A DNA stretch of 32,428 bases, from contig JAJQBL010000110.1 of the NCBI GenBank assembly GCA_021203325.1, positions 1 to 32,428 on the forward strand, read 5' to 3'. Every line of letters begins with the position of its first letter. Position 1 is the first letter of the stretch. This DNA comes from Clostridiales bacterium. GTDB taxonomy: Bacteria > Bacillota > Clostridia > Oscillospirales > Oscillospiraceae. Positions 17,496 through 25,757 of this stretch are shown here, piece by piece. The position numbers and the translations under genes were made by a program. The notes below the pieces were generated by a model. That model made no database searches and had not been told where the DNA came from. It saw only the letters and a program-made list of their open reading frames with translations.

Positions 17496-17524
17496 ATTAT
17501 AGCATTTTGACAAAGTAAAATCAA
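17496..17524 (-). promoter_or_regulatory. Promoter of the LysR pair; divergent control region
   Basis: On the minus strand TTGATT (17524-17519), a 17-bp spacer and a perfect TATAAT (17501-17496). On the plus strand TTGACA (17507-17512) overlaps it, with a weak GAAAAT 16 bp further on, a possible activator-dependent promoter for the divergent operon. The short AT repeat CTATTATTCTATTAT (17486-17500) could be part of a LysR site. Confidence 0.65.
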
Positions 17525-17663
17525 CGAAGAAAATCAGAAAATGACGCAGTTCCATTTTCTGTCTCATAGATGGGCCCGGACCCGCCCCGGCAATTCAACC
17601 GAAAAGGCGGCCATCATTCTCAGGAGAGAATGCACCAGAAGGTAAGAAGGAGGAACAGCAGCA

Positions 17664-18569
17664 ATGAAACCCATTGATTTTTCTGCCAAGCACGACGTGC
17701 TGATCCGCCACAAGGACGGCACGCTGACCCCCATGGATGTCCCCTATCACGAGGCCACCCAAATCGGGGAGAACACCTGGATGATTATGAGCTCCGGCGA
17801 CTATCACTATCTGATCGCCGGGGACACCAGCGGCGTGGCCTTCGACACGGGCTACGGCGCCGGCAACCTGCGGGAGTACCTGGAGGGGCTGTGCGGCAAG
17901 CCGGTGCCCTGGGTGGTGAACTCCCACTATCACTTTGACCACACCGCCAACAACTGTTACTTCGACATGGCCTACATGGGCCGGGAGGCCCTGGACCGGG
18001 CATCCATCCCCTACGCCAGCTTTGACGGGGTGCCCTACCCCGCCCCGGACTACCCCAAGACCCCGGTGGGGGACGGCGACATCATCCCCCTGGAGGGCCG
18101 CCCCCTGGAGGTGTTCCGCATTGGCGACCACACGGAGGACGGCATCGCCCTGCTGGACCGGAAGGAGCGGCTGCTGTTCACCGGGGACGAGCTGATGCCG
18201 GGGATGAAGACCCTGAACGGCTCCGTGGCCAAGTGGAAACGGGATCTGGAGAAGCTGCTGGCCCACAGGGACGAATTTGACCGCATCTGCGGCGGCGGCG
18301 GACTGCTGCCGGAGGATATTTTGGAGACCTTCTATGAGGCCGCCCGCAAAATCGCCGCCGGGGAACCCTCCGAGGAGCCGCCGAAGGACCAGGCGCCCCC
18401 TCCCATGCCCTCCGACCGGGACGAGGCGGGCCGGCTGGTGTACGACTGCCAGTTCCCCCATCCGGAGGACCGGCCCAAGGGCGGCTTCTTTAAGGTAAAC
18501 CCCAACATGCGGGAGTTCTTCTATCACGGCTATCGCTTCACCTATGACCAGACCATGATAGCGGATTGA
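17664..18569 (+). CDS. Metallo-beta-lactamase-fold hydrolase
   Basis: A 301-residue cytosolic metallo-hydrolase. The metal motif H88-x-H90-x-D92-H93 lies in NSHYHFDHTANN, a further ligand is H156 (GDHTEDG), and the bridging aspartate is D175 (FTGDEL). The position where most relatives have the last His (GHG) reads CGGGGLLP, so that ligand seems absent or replaced. A Pro/Glu-rich insert (about 233-255) and a tail of about 45 residues with a run of aromatic residues (REFFYHGYRFTY) follow. AGGAGG precedes ATG. It is first in a four-gene operon with two ceramidase-like proteins and a lactonase. The substrate is unknown; an ester, thioester or lactone is likely. Confidence 0.87.
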   Translation: MKPIDFSAKHDVLIRHKDGTLTPMDVPYHEATQIGENTWMIMSSGDYHYLIAGDTSGVAFDTGYGAGNLREYLEGLCGKPVPWVVNSHYHFDHTANNCYFDMAYMGREALDRASIPYASFDGVPYPAPDYPKTPVGDGDIIPLEGRPLEVFRIGDHTEDGIALLDRKERLLFTGDELMPGMKTLNGSVAKWKRDLEKLLAHRDEFDRICGGGGLLPEDILETFYEAARKIAAGEPSEEPPKDQAPPPMPSDRDEAGRLVYDCQFPHPEDRPKGGFFKVNPNMREFFYHGYRFTYDQTMIAD

Positions 18570-18592
18570 GGATTGGAAAGGAGCAGAGCGCT

Positions 18593-19852
18593 ATGAATCA
18601 ATTTCAGGCGGGGGCAGGCTGCGGCACCATCTTGTTTCCCCCGGAGATGTTCCCTCTGGAGGGCTTCCGGGGGATTCACGACGACCCCAGGGTGCGGGTA
18701 CTGACCCTGAAGGAGGGCGGCAGCCGGGCGGCCATCGTCGCCATTGAAATCGTCATGCTGCCCGACAGCATGATTGAGGAACTCCGGCAGCTGGTGGGGA
18801 CGGTTTGCGGCGTCCCGGCGGAGCAGGTGTTCATCCATGTGACCCACGCCATCACCACCCCCCACAACCCCATGATGATGCCCCCCTTCGCCCGTCCGGA
18901 GGGCGCGGAGCGCATCGGCGCCCTGCACCGGGAGGCGGTGCTGGCGGCGGCCCGCCAGGCGGCGGAGCAGGCGGCAGCCTCCCTCCAGCCCGTGACGGTG
19001 GGCTGCGCTTCCGGCCGGTGCGCCGTCAACTGCAACCGGGATGAGGAGACCCCCTCCGGCTGGTGGATTGGCCGGGGCGGAAGCCAGGAGGCAAATCAGG
19101 AGATGACGGTGCTGCGCTTCTCCAATGAGGCGGGTCAGCCTGTGGCCTTCTGCATCAGCTACGCCCTGAAAACCTGCGCCATCGACAACGCCGGGATGGA
19201 GGGGAACCTCCGCCTGGTATCCTCTGACGTGGCGGGCAAAGCCTGTCAGCTGATGGAGGCGCAGTACGGCGTCCCCACCCTGTTCCTGATGAGCGCGGCA
19301 GCCAACCATGTGCCCAGAGAGACCGCCCTGTGGGATGAGGTGCAGCCGGACGGCACAGTGAAAACGGTAGACAAGGGCGTGGAATGCGGCCTGGCCCTGG
19401 TGGATACTCTGGGGGCCGAGATGGGCAGCGACGCCATCGCCATTGCCGCCCAGGCCGACGCGGGGAACTGCCCCGCCGGGCTGAAAACCGACTGCACCTC
19501 CTTCCCCTGGCAGGCTCTGGGCCGCATCGAAAAGGCCCCCACCCTGGGGATGGACTACCCTCTGGAGGAGGGCCGGCGGCAGGTGGATGTGTCCGCCCTG
19601 ACCTTTGGGGATTATGCCTTCGTCTTTGGCAAGGCCGAGATGACCCAGCCCACCCAGCAGGCCATTCAGGCCGTTTCCCCCTATCCTCACACCTTCCTGG
19701 TGACCATGGTAAACGGAGGCTTCAAGTACATCCCGGAGGCCGGCGCCTATGACCGCTTCACCTGGGAGGCCCAGAGCAGCTTTGTGGCAAAGGGCGCGGC
19801 GGAGCGGTTCGCGGAGCAGGCGGCTGTGCTGCTGAAGAAACTGAACGGATAA
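18593..19852 (+). CDS. Neutral ceramidase-like family protein with altered active-site motifs
   Basis: A 419-residue protein of the neutral/alkaline ceramidase-like fold, whose active members are zinc amidases. ATG 18593 has AAGGAG about 10 bases upstream. The first metal-site motif reads T84-H85-A-I-T-T-P-H91 in place of THTHxxP. The second, NYxxH in relatives, is Y190-ALK193-T, so the histidine is lysine. The GDVSP/GDVNP loop is replaced by ANHVP (237-241). An SSD.AGKA segment and a C-terminal KAEM-like segment keep the fold's spacing. No signal peptide was seen. It may be an enzyme of changed chemistry, or an inactive partner of the second paralogue two genes downstream. Confidence 0.72.
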   Translation: MNQFQAGAGCGTILFPPEMFPLEGFRGIHDDPRVRVLTLKEGGSRAAIVAIEIVMLPDSMIEELRQLVGTVCGVPAEQVFIHVTHAITTPHNPMMMPPFARPEGAERIGALHREAVLAAARQAAEQAAASLQPVTVGCASGRCAVNCNRDEETPSGWWIGRGGSQEANQEMTVLRFSNEAGQPVAFCISYALKTCAIDNAGMEGNLRLVSSDVAGKACQLMEAQYGVPTLFLMSAAANHVPRETALWDEVQPDGTVKTVDKGVECGLALVDTLGAEMGSDAIAIAAQADAGNCPAGLKTDCTSFPWQALGRIEKAPTLGMDYPLEEGRRQVDVSALTFGDYAFVFGKAEMTQPTQQAIQAVSPYPHTFLVTMVNGGFKYIPEAGAYDRFTWEAQSSFVAKGAAERFAEQAAVLLKKLNG

Positions 19853-19906
19853 CAACGCAAGAGAATCACCGTCCGCCCTTCCGGGCGGGCGAAAGGAGAC
19901 ACAAGT

Positions 19907-21139
19907 ATGGCAGGTAAAACGTTTCTGTATGTGGGCAACTGGAGCTTTCAGGCCAGGCCCGCCAAAGGCAAGGGCATTTCCGTCTTTTCCTACGCGCCGG
20001 ACGCCGGCGAGTTGGAGCTGATCGAGACGGTCTGCCCGGAGGTGGCAGCCGGGCAGCTCTGGCTGGACGCCGCGCGCGGCATCCTCTATAGCAATGACGA
20101 GTGCGGCGAGCGCCGGGGGGAGGTCGGCGGAGGCGGCTACCTGCTGGCCTTCTCCATTGACCCGGAGACCGGGCGGCTGACCCTGATGAATCAGAAGGAT
20201 TCCCTCTCCCCGGAACCGTCCTACCTGTGCCTGGACAAAAGCGGGAAGTACCTGGTGACCTGCCACTGCGCCGACCCCTGGCACGTGACGAAGGTGGTTC
20301 GCCACCCAGACGGCACCTTTGGCAATGAGGTGCTGTTTGACGACACGACGCTGGTGCTGTTCCGTATCAACGCCGACGGCAGCCTGGGGGAGGTCTGCGA
20401 TGTGGCGCTGACCCCCGGCACCGGCGGGAAAGGCCCCCACTCCCAGGTGAATGTGGACCCGGTATCCGGCCACGTCCAGCTGGTGCAGGTGATTTCCCGG
20501 CTCCATGCGGTGGTGGCCAGCCCCAGCGGGGAGCTGCTGGCGGTCTGCGATAAGGGGATGGACCGGGTCTATACCTACCGCATCGACCGGGAACAGGGCA
20601 AACTGGTGTACCTGAGCTGCTGGGAGGCGCCGGAGGTGGCCTGCTTCCCCCGGTACGCCGCCTTCCACCCCGCCAAACCGGTGCTGTATGTCAACAATGA
20701 AAACTATGCCCAGCTGAACAGCTTCCACTATGATGAGGAGACCGGCAGGCTGGAGCGGTTCCACAAGGTCTATCTCCTGCCGGAGGCCCCCGGCATGGTG
20801 GAGGGAAAGTCGGTGGGGGCCCAGGACATTCTGGTACACCCCAACGGAAAGGTGCTGTACTGCGCCCTCTGCGGGCTGAACCTCATCGTGGTGTGCCGCC
20901 TGGATGAGGAGGGGAGGCCCACCCCCGTCCAGCTGGTGCAGAGCCGGGGCAACCTGCCCCGGGGCATCGCCCTGTCCCCGGACGGACGGTTCCTGATTTC
21001 CGGCAACATGGTGTCCGGCGACATCACCACCTTCGCCGCTGATGAGGAGGGGCTGCTGACGGACACCGGCAGGACCTTCCCCGCCGTATCCCCCTCGGCG
21101 CTGCGGTTCTACACCCCCGGCGCCGGGGCGGAGGGTTGA
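19907..21139 (+). CDS. Lactonase family protein (seven-bladed beta-propeller, 6-phosphogluconolactonase-like)
   Basis: A 410-residue beta-propeller protein. The repeated blade pattern is visible as F.Y/FSID..TG.L....., each followed by P.hL..d..G.yL and HP..p.LYV.NE. Characteristic spots are FLYVGNW at the N-terminus, GPHSQVNVDP near the middle and PRGIALSPDGRFLISGN near the end. Relatives hydrolyse 6-phosphogluconolactone or other lactones (muconate-type cycloisomerases share the fold). Here the setting is catabolic, so another sugar or acyl lactone is likely. It has an AAAGGAG site and lies 54 bp after the first ceramidase-like gene; its stop is 2 bp before the second. Confidence 0.85.
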   Translation: MAGKTFLYVGNWSFQARPAKGKGISVFSYAPDAGELELIETVCPEVAAGQLWLDAARGILYSNDECGERRGEVGGGGYLLAFSIDPETGRLTLMNQKDSLSPEPSYLCLDKSGKYLVTCHCADPWHVTKVVRHPDGTFGNEVLFDDTTLVLFRINADGSLGEVCDVALTPGTGGKGPHSQVNVDPVSGHVQLVQVISRLHAVVASPSGELLAVCDKGMDRVYTYRIDREQGKLVYLSCWEAPEVACFPRYAAFHPAKPVLYVNNENYAQLNSFHYDEETGRLERFHKVYLLPEAPGMVEGKSVGAQDILVHPNGKVLYCALCGLNLIVVCRLDEEGRPTPVQLVQSRGNLPRGIALSPDGRFLISGNMVSGDITTFAADEEGLLTDTGRTFPAVSPSALRFYTPGAGAEG

Positions 21140-21141
21140 CC

Positions 21142-22452
21142 ATGGGAACCGACGCCCCCATTCTCTGCGGCGCGGCCCGGCGCTGCATCACGCCGCCGCC
21201 GGAGTGGCTGCCTCAGCTCCGGGGCCTCCAGGACGTGACCTTTACCCAGGTGCTGGACGACCTGTATCTCCGGGTGCTGGCCCTCCGGGCCGGGGCGGAT
21301 ACGGTGCTGGTAGTCACCTTCGACTGCGACAAGGTGCCCTGCCCCCAGGCGTATCTGAACGCCATCACGGCGGAGACCGGCATCCCGGCGGAGCATATCT
21401 CTCTCCTGGCCATCCACACCCACACCGCCCCCATCGGCGGCTGGCGGCCCAACGAAGGCCCCAACTTCATCCTGCGGAAACCCGCCGAGGTGCAGGCAGC
21501 CACCCATCGGTATGAGGCGTTCCTCCAGGCTCGGCTGCTGGAGGCGGTGAGGGAGGCGCTGGAAGCCCTGCGCCCCGCCCGGCTGGGCTGGGGCAGCGGC
21601 GAGAGCTATGTCAATGTCAGCCGGGTGCAGGACTACTATGTGACCCGGCCGGACGGCTCCGCTGCCGTTCAGTGCGGGCTGGGGCGGGACTGCTCCGCCC
21701 CTGTGGACCGGCGGCTCTTTGTGCTGAAAGCGGAGGGGCTGGACGGCTCCCCCATCGCCTTCCTGACCAACTACGCGGTACACAACTGCGTGCTGATTCG
21801 GAACCGGTGCGGCCGGGACGGCGGCACCCTGCTCAGCAGCGACTTGGGGGGCAACGTCAGCCAGATGCTGGAGGCGGCCTGTCCCGGCGCGGTGGCCCTG
21901 TGGACCAGCGGCGCGGCGGGGGACGTGAACCCCCTCCTGTCCAACGAGATTTTCTACCCCGACCCGGTCACCGGGGCCCAGACCCAGTACGTCCTCCCCG
22001 CCGGGGACACGGCCCCCCTGATGATGCTGAAAACCCTGTCCGCCCAGCACTATGCCGACACCCTTCGGGTGATACGGGGCATTTCGTGCAACGTGGAGCG
22101 GGGCAGCGTCCGGGGCGGCGTGGCCTGGGCAGAGGCCCCCGGCCGGGACGGCGGCACCTATCAGGTGCGGCTCCACCTGACGGGCATCGGCCCCCTGTGG
22201 ATGGCGGGGGTCAGCGGCGAGCTGTACACCTCCCTTGGTCAGGCGCTGCTGGAAAAGCTGCCCCCGGAGGCCATCGTGCAGAACCACGACGGCAATCTGC
22301 TGGCGGAGAGCGGCTATATCTACGACGACGCCGTTCTGTCCAGGGATAGGTCGGGGGTGCTGCCCGGCCGCCATGAATCCCAGCAGCAGCCCGGCTATAT
22401 CCGGGAGGCGCTGCAGGACGCCGTGGAGGGGCTGCTTGCGAAACTGATGTAA
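21142..22452 (+). CDS. Neutral ceramidase-like amidase (intact metal motifs)
   Basis: A 436-residue protein of the neutral/alkaline ceramidase N-terminal fold. It has ITPP near the start, H92-T-H94-TAP, NYAVH214-N, SSDLGG (D234) and SGAAGDVNP (256-264), and ends with GVSGELYTSLG near 360. H92/H94, H214 and the late Glu/Tyr fit the zinc site known from Pseudomonas ceramidase. In true ceramidases the GDVSP loop carries a serine that is here asparagine (N263), so ceramide itself may not be the substrate. GGAGG ends 7 bases before ATG. The start is 2 bp after the lactonase stop. No signal peptide is seen. It is the last gene of the operon. Confidence 0.8.
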   Translation: MGTDAPILCGAARRCITPPPEWLPQLRGLQDVTFTQVLDDLYLRVLALRAGADTVLVVTFDCDKVPCPQAYLNAITAETGIPAEHISLLAIHTHTAPIGGWRPNEGPNFILRKPAEVQAATHRYEAFLQARLLEAVREALEALRPARLGWGSGESYVNVSRVQDYYVTRPDGSAAVQCGLGRDCSAPVDRRLFVLKAEGLDGSPIAFLTNYAVHNCVLIRNRCGRDGGTLLSSDLGGNVSQMLEAACPGAVALWTSGAAGDVNPLLSNEIFYPDPVTGAQTQYVLPAGDTAPLMMLKTLSAQHYADTLRVIRGISCNVERGSVRGGVAWAEAPGRDGGTYQVRLHLTGIGPLWMAGVSGELYTSLGQALLEKLPPEAIVQNHDGNLLAESGYIYDDAVLSRDRSGVLPGRHESQQQPGYIREALQDAVEGLLAKLM

Positions 22453-22471
22453 TCAAACCTTATCTAAAAAA

Positions 22472-22509
22472 CACTTCCCCGGCAGCGGTGCAGCGCTGCC
22501 GGGGAAGTG
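22472..22509. terminator. Terminator between convergent operons
   Basis: A perfect 16-bp stem (22472-22487 with 22494-22509). On the minus strand it is followed by TTTTTTAG, a strong terminator for the CapA-like gene. On the plus strand no T-run follows, so it would be weaker there. Confidence 0.88.
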
Positions 22510-22552
22510 CGTCTGTATGCGGATGTTTTTCCGTTTTACAACGGCCCTTCCG

Positions 22553-23824
22553 TCACGATTCCGTCATCATTCCGTCGTCGTCCACGGTGATATTGGAGCC
22601 GGGCAGGCCCTCCAGATAGTCGTACATGGCCCGCTGGCTGTCCGGGTCCTCCAGCCAGGTGACGGTGGCGCTGGCCTTCTGATAGGCCGGGACGATCTGA
22701 TACGCCACCTCATCCACGCCGTTTTTGTCCCCCTTCAGGGTGACGTTGACCAGCATAGTGTACTCCTCCTTCCGGCTGAACCAGTAGTTGCCCAGGGAGT
22801 AGAAGATGGGGACATCATTATAATAGTGTACACCCTGGAGCTGATGGGGATGGTCGCCGATCACCAAGTCAGCCCCGGCGTCCACCAGGGCGGCCCCCAC
22901 CTCCGTCTGGTACTCCTCCAGGTTGGAGGTGCCCTCAATGCCCCAGTGCATATACACCACCACAAAGTCCGCCTGCTCCTTTGCCTCCTCCACCCGCTGA
23001 TAGAGCAGGTCGGTGTCGTAGGCGGTGTAGAAGGTACCCGGCCGCTCGCTTGTGGCGGGCTGGGTCTGGCCGGACCACTCCACCCGGCTGGCGGCGATGT
23101 AGGCCACGGTGCAGTTCTCCAGCTCCGCATAATAGATGGCGCTGGCCTCCTCCAGGTTCTGCCCCGCGCCGATGCGGGCGATGCCCGCATTGTCCAGCGT
23201 GTCCAGGGTGTCCAGTAGGGCGTCGGCCCCGTAATCGTAGATGTGGTTGTTGGCCAGCACCGCAATGTCCACCCCCAGCGCTTCCAGCACGGAGACCCGG
23301 GAGGGGTTGGCCCGGTAGGTGTAGGTCTTGCCCGACAGGGGGGAGCCCCGGGTGGAGAAGGTGAACTCATTGTTCAGGCACATGATGTCCGCACCGGTCA
23401 TGTAGCTCCGCAGCGTTTCACTGACGCAGCCGGAGACGCCGTAGGCGTCCAGGGCGGCGGTGGTGTACTGCCCCTCGGCCAGGTTCACGTCCCCGGCGAA
23501 GCAGAGGGTGTATTCATAGGCGGTGTCCGGGTCGGGGTCAGGGTCTTCCGGCTCTGTTTCGCTTTCCTCCGGGGTCAGGAGGGAGGCGTCCCCTTCCTCG
23601 TCCATGTCGGATGCCTCCTCCGGCTCAGGGTCGCTTTCCTCCGGGGACAGGAGGCTGGCCTCCCCGTCGGCGTCAGAGTCTGTCTGCTCCGCCGGAGCCC
23701 CGGAGGAGGACGCCGCCGGGAGGCTCGATTCCTCCGCCCCACTCTGGCCGCAGGCGGTCAGGCCCGGCAGCAGCGCCAGCGCCAGCAGCAGCGCCGCGCC
23801 TTTCAGGGGGATTCGTTTTTTCAT
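22553..23824 (-). CDS. CapA-family lipoprotein (poly-gamma-glutamate capsule protein-like)
   Basis: A 423-residue secreted lipoprotein with a basic MKKR start and lipobox LTAC (Cys25). Residues 26-100 are an acidic Ser/Asp/Glu/Pro linker with two near-copies of ASLL(S/T)PEES (56-64 and 80-88). The CapA calcineurin-like domain runs from about 105: FAGDVNL (D112), NNEF, a conserved ANNHIYDYG, YMHWGIE and GDHPHQLQ, matching the metal- and phosphate-site pattern of the family. The family is tied to envelope polymers but its chemistry is not settled. AAGGAG lies 8 bases before ATG. It has its own consensus promoter yet follows the kinase gene on the same strand, so read-through is possible. Confidence 0.9.
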   Translation of the reverse strand: MKKRIPLKGAALLLALALLPGLTACGQSGAEESSLPAASSSGAPAEQTDSDADGEASLLSPEESDPEPEEASDMDEEGDASLLTPEESETEPEDPDPDPDTAYEYTLCFAGDVNLAEGQYTTAALDAYGVSGCVSETLRSYMTGADIMCLNNEFTFSTRGSPLSGKTYTYRANPSRVSVLEALGVDIAVLANNHIYDYGADALLDTLDTLDNAGIARIGAGQNLEEASAIYYAELENCTVAYIAASRVEWSGQTQPATSERPGTFYTAYDTDLLYQRVEEAKEQADFVVVYMHWGIEGTSNLEEYQTEVGAALVDAGADLVIGDHPHQLQGVHYYNDVPIFYSLGNYWFSRKEEYTMLVNVTLKGDKNGVDEVAYQIVPAYQKASATVTWLEDPDSQRAMYDYLEGLPGSNITVDDDGMMTES

Positions 23825-23856
23825 GGGACATTCTCCTTTCCCTTACTCTGTCGTTT

Positions 23857-23885
23857 ATTATACAGGATGGAATGATTCATTTCAA
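23857..23885 (-). promoter_or_regulatory. Promoter of the CapA-like gene
   Basis: On the minus strand TTGAAA (23885-23880), a 17-bp spacer and a perfect TATAAT (23862-23857), about 33 bp before the start codon. Confidence 0.88.
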
Positions 23886-23922
23886 CCGATTTTTACGGAC
23901 AGAGACAGGGGGGTCCGGTTTG

Positions 23923-24966
23923 TCACGGTTCCCGGGGCAGGCGCACACGGAAGCAGGCGCCCTCCCCCGGCGCGCTGTCCACCGTCACGGAACCGTGGCA
24001 GAGGTCCACGATGCGCTTGACCAGGGCCAGCCCCAGGCCGTTTCCCTCGGCGGCCCGGGAGCGGTCCCCCTGGTAGAACTTCTCAAAGATATGCTTCTGA
24101 ACCTCCTCCGACATACCGTCGCCGTGGTCGGTGACGGAGACGGTGACGGCGTCGCCGCCGGACAGCAGCGCCACCTGAATGGTGCCCCCCTCCGGGGAGT
24201 GCTTGATGGCGTTGTCCAGGAGGTTGGACCACACCTGATCCAGCAGCCGCTCGTTTCCGTTGAACAGTTCGTTGGGCAGGTCAATGTCAAACTCGATTCC
24301 CTTCGGGGCCCACTTGTTCTCCAGCAGCAGAACGGCCCGGCGGAGCTGCTCATCCAGGCGGTACTCCTTCCGGCCCAGCACCGTCTCCTGATTCTCCAGC
24401 TTGGAGAGGGCGAGGATATTGCTGGAAAGGGTGGAGAGCTGCCGGGAGTTGGCGATGATCTTTTCCACGTAGTAATCGTAGCGCTCCCTGGAAAGCCCCT
24501 CCATCTGGAGGAGGGTGGCGTAGCCCTCGATGGCGGCGATGGGGGTCTTGAACTCGTGGGAGACGTTCGCCACAAAATCATTGCGCAGCGTCTCAATGTG
24601 GGACAGGTCGTAGACCATGGCGTTGAACTGCTCCGACATCTCCCGGATTTCAACCACCCTGCTGTCCGTGGGGACCCGGACGGAGAAATCCCCCTGGGAC
24701 AGCCGCTGAAAGGCCCGGCTGATGTTCTGCACCGGGCGGATGACCAGCCTGCCCACCAGGCAGGTGATGCAGCTGCCCACCAGGGCGCTGCCCGGCAGGA
24801 TGATGGCAAAGGGGATGTGCTGCTCGATGGGGTTGACCGCGATGACCTGAAAGTGGTACAGGAGGTACCAGACCAGCAGCATGATCGACGCGCCGGTCAG
24901 CACCGTCCCGAATACGCAGCCGGTGAGGCAAAACCACAGGCTGGAGCGGGGCCGTTCATTCTTCAC
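23923..24966 (-). CDS. Sensor histidine kinase
   Basis: A 347-residue membrane kinase. Two hydrophobic helices (about 10-38 and 51-76) flank a very short outer loop of about 12 residues, so it is unlikely to bind a large ligand outside by itself. A HAMP segment (77-125) follows, then a HisKA domain with H137 in NVSHEFKTP, an N-box (NLLDNAIKHS), DHGDGMS and GNGLGLALVKR. The start is GTG 24966, overlapping the response-regulator gene by 11 bp. Such short-loop kinases are known in pairs with ABC transporters that do the sensing. The divergent giant exporter is the obvious candidate partner, but this is inference. Confidence 0.9.
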   Translation of the reverse strand: MKNERPRSSLWFCLTGCVFGTVLTGASIMLLVWYLLYHFQVIAVNPIEQHIPFAIILPGSALVGSCITCLVGRLVIRPVQNISRAFQRLSQGDFSVRVPTDSRVVEIREMSEQFNAMVYDLSHIETLRNDFVANVSHEFKTPIAAIEGYATLLQMEGLSRERYDYYVEKIIANSRQLSTLSSNILALSKLENQETVLGRKEYRLDEQLRRAVLLLENKWAPKGIEFDIDLPNELFNGNERLLDQVWSNLLDNAIKHSPEGGTIQVALLSGGDAVTVSVTDHGDGMSEEVQKHIFEKFYQGDRSRAAEGNGLGLALVKRIVDLCHGSVTVDSAPGEGACFRVRLPREP

Positions 24967-25636
24967 TGGTTTTCACCGCCTTATAGCCCAGGCCGCGGAC
25001 CGTCACGATCTCAAAATCCTTACAGTCGGCAAACCGCTCCCGCAGCCGGTTGATGTGGGTGTTGATGGTGCGCTCGTCCGTCTCGGAGAACATCCCCCAG
25101 ATCTCGTCCATCAGCTGCTGCCGGGTGAAGGTCTTGTTGGGGTAGGACAGGAGCTTGTAGAGCAGGTAGAACTCCTTCTGAGGCAGGGTGGTCTCCTTTC
25201 CGTTCAGGGTCACGGTCAGGGCGTCGTAATCCAGCACGGTGCTGCCCATCACAATGCGCTTCTCGCTGGAGATTCTGGCCCGCCGCAGCAGGGCCTTCAC
25301 CCGCAGCACCAGCTCCCGGACGTCGATGGGCTTCACCATATAATCGTCCGTGCCCGCTCGGAACCCCATCTGCATATCGTCAAACTGGCCCTTCGCGGTC
25401 ACCATCAGGATGGGCAGGGTGTACCCCGCGTCCCGGAGGGAGCGGGTCAGCTCGCACCCGTCCATCCGGGGCATCATGATGTCCGCCACCATCAGGTCAA
25501 TGTACTCCCGTTCCATCACGTCCAGCGCCTCCACCCCGTCGGCGGCGGGAATGGCCTGATAGCCGCTCTCCATCAGCACAGTGCAGAACAGCTCCCGCAT
25601 ATCCGCGTTATCTTCCACCACCAAAATCCGAAACAT
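24956..25636 (-). CDS. OmpR-family response regulator
   Basis: A 226-residue two-component regulator. The receiver domain (1-120) has E8/D9, phospho-acceptor D52 (VADIMMP), T in VTAKGQ and K in MVKPID. The winged-helix DNA-binding domain (about 130-226) includes RQQLMDEIWGMFSETDERTINTHI in two parts and a final RGLGYK. It is translated first, with the kinase overlapping its end. A GGGGG-rich ribosome site precedes ATG 25636. Its own -10 (TATACT on the minus strand, 25701-25696) lacks a proper -35 box, which suggests activation by a DNA-bound regulator. Confidence 0.92.
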   Translation of the reverse strand: MFRILVVEDNADMRELFCTVLMESGYQAIPAADGVEALDVMEREYIDLMVADIMMPRMDGCELTRSLRDAGYTLPILMVTAKGQFDDMQMGFRAGTDDYMVKPIDVRELVLRVKALLRRARISSEKRIVMGSTVLDYDALTVTLNGKETTLPQKEFYLLYKLLSYPNKTFTRQQLMDEIWGMFSETDERTINTHINRLRERFADCKDFEIVTVRGLGYKAVKTSEE

Positions 25637-25722
25637 CCCGGTATATCCCCCTTCCAGCGCCCCCGGCTGCCGCCGGGGCCCTGTATGATAGATTCAGTAT
25701 ACCACGGAAACGACAACCTGAG

Positions 25723-25757
25723 GTAAACAAAATGGAAAAGAGGGGCGGTTTGTTTAC
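25723..25757. promoter_or_regulatory. 9-bp inverted repeat in the divergent regulator/exporter control region
   Basis: GTAAACAAA (25723-25731) and TTTGTTTAC (25749-25757) are exact inverse copies separated by 17 bp. The left arm reaches the -35 position of the response-regulator promoter. A further TTTAC lies at 25770-25774. On the other side TAAAAT (25801-25806) precedes the exporter gene, with only a poor -35 at normal spacing. A regulator binding here could control both units. Confidence 0.6.

Noticed and set aside
18542-20839. 765-codon minus-strand open frame opposite the ceramidase-like and lactonase genes
   Set aside because: A GC-rich codon-bias shadow; the plus-strand proteins have clear family motifs and ribosome sites.
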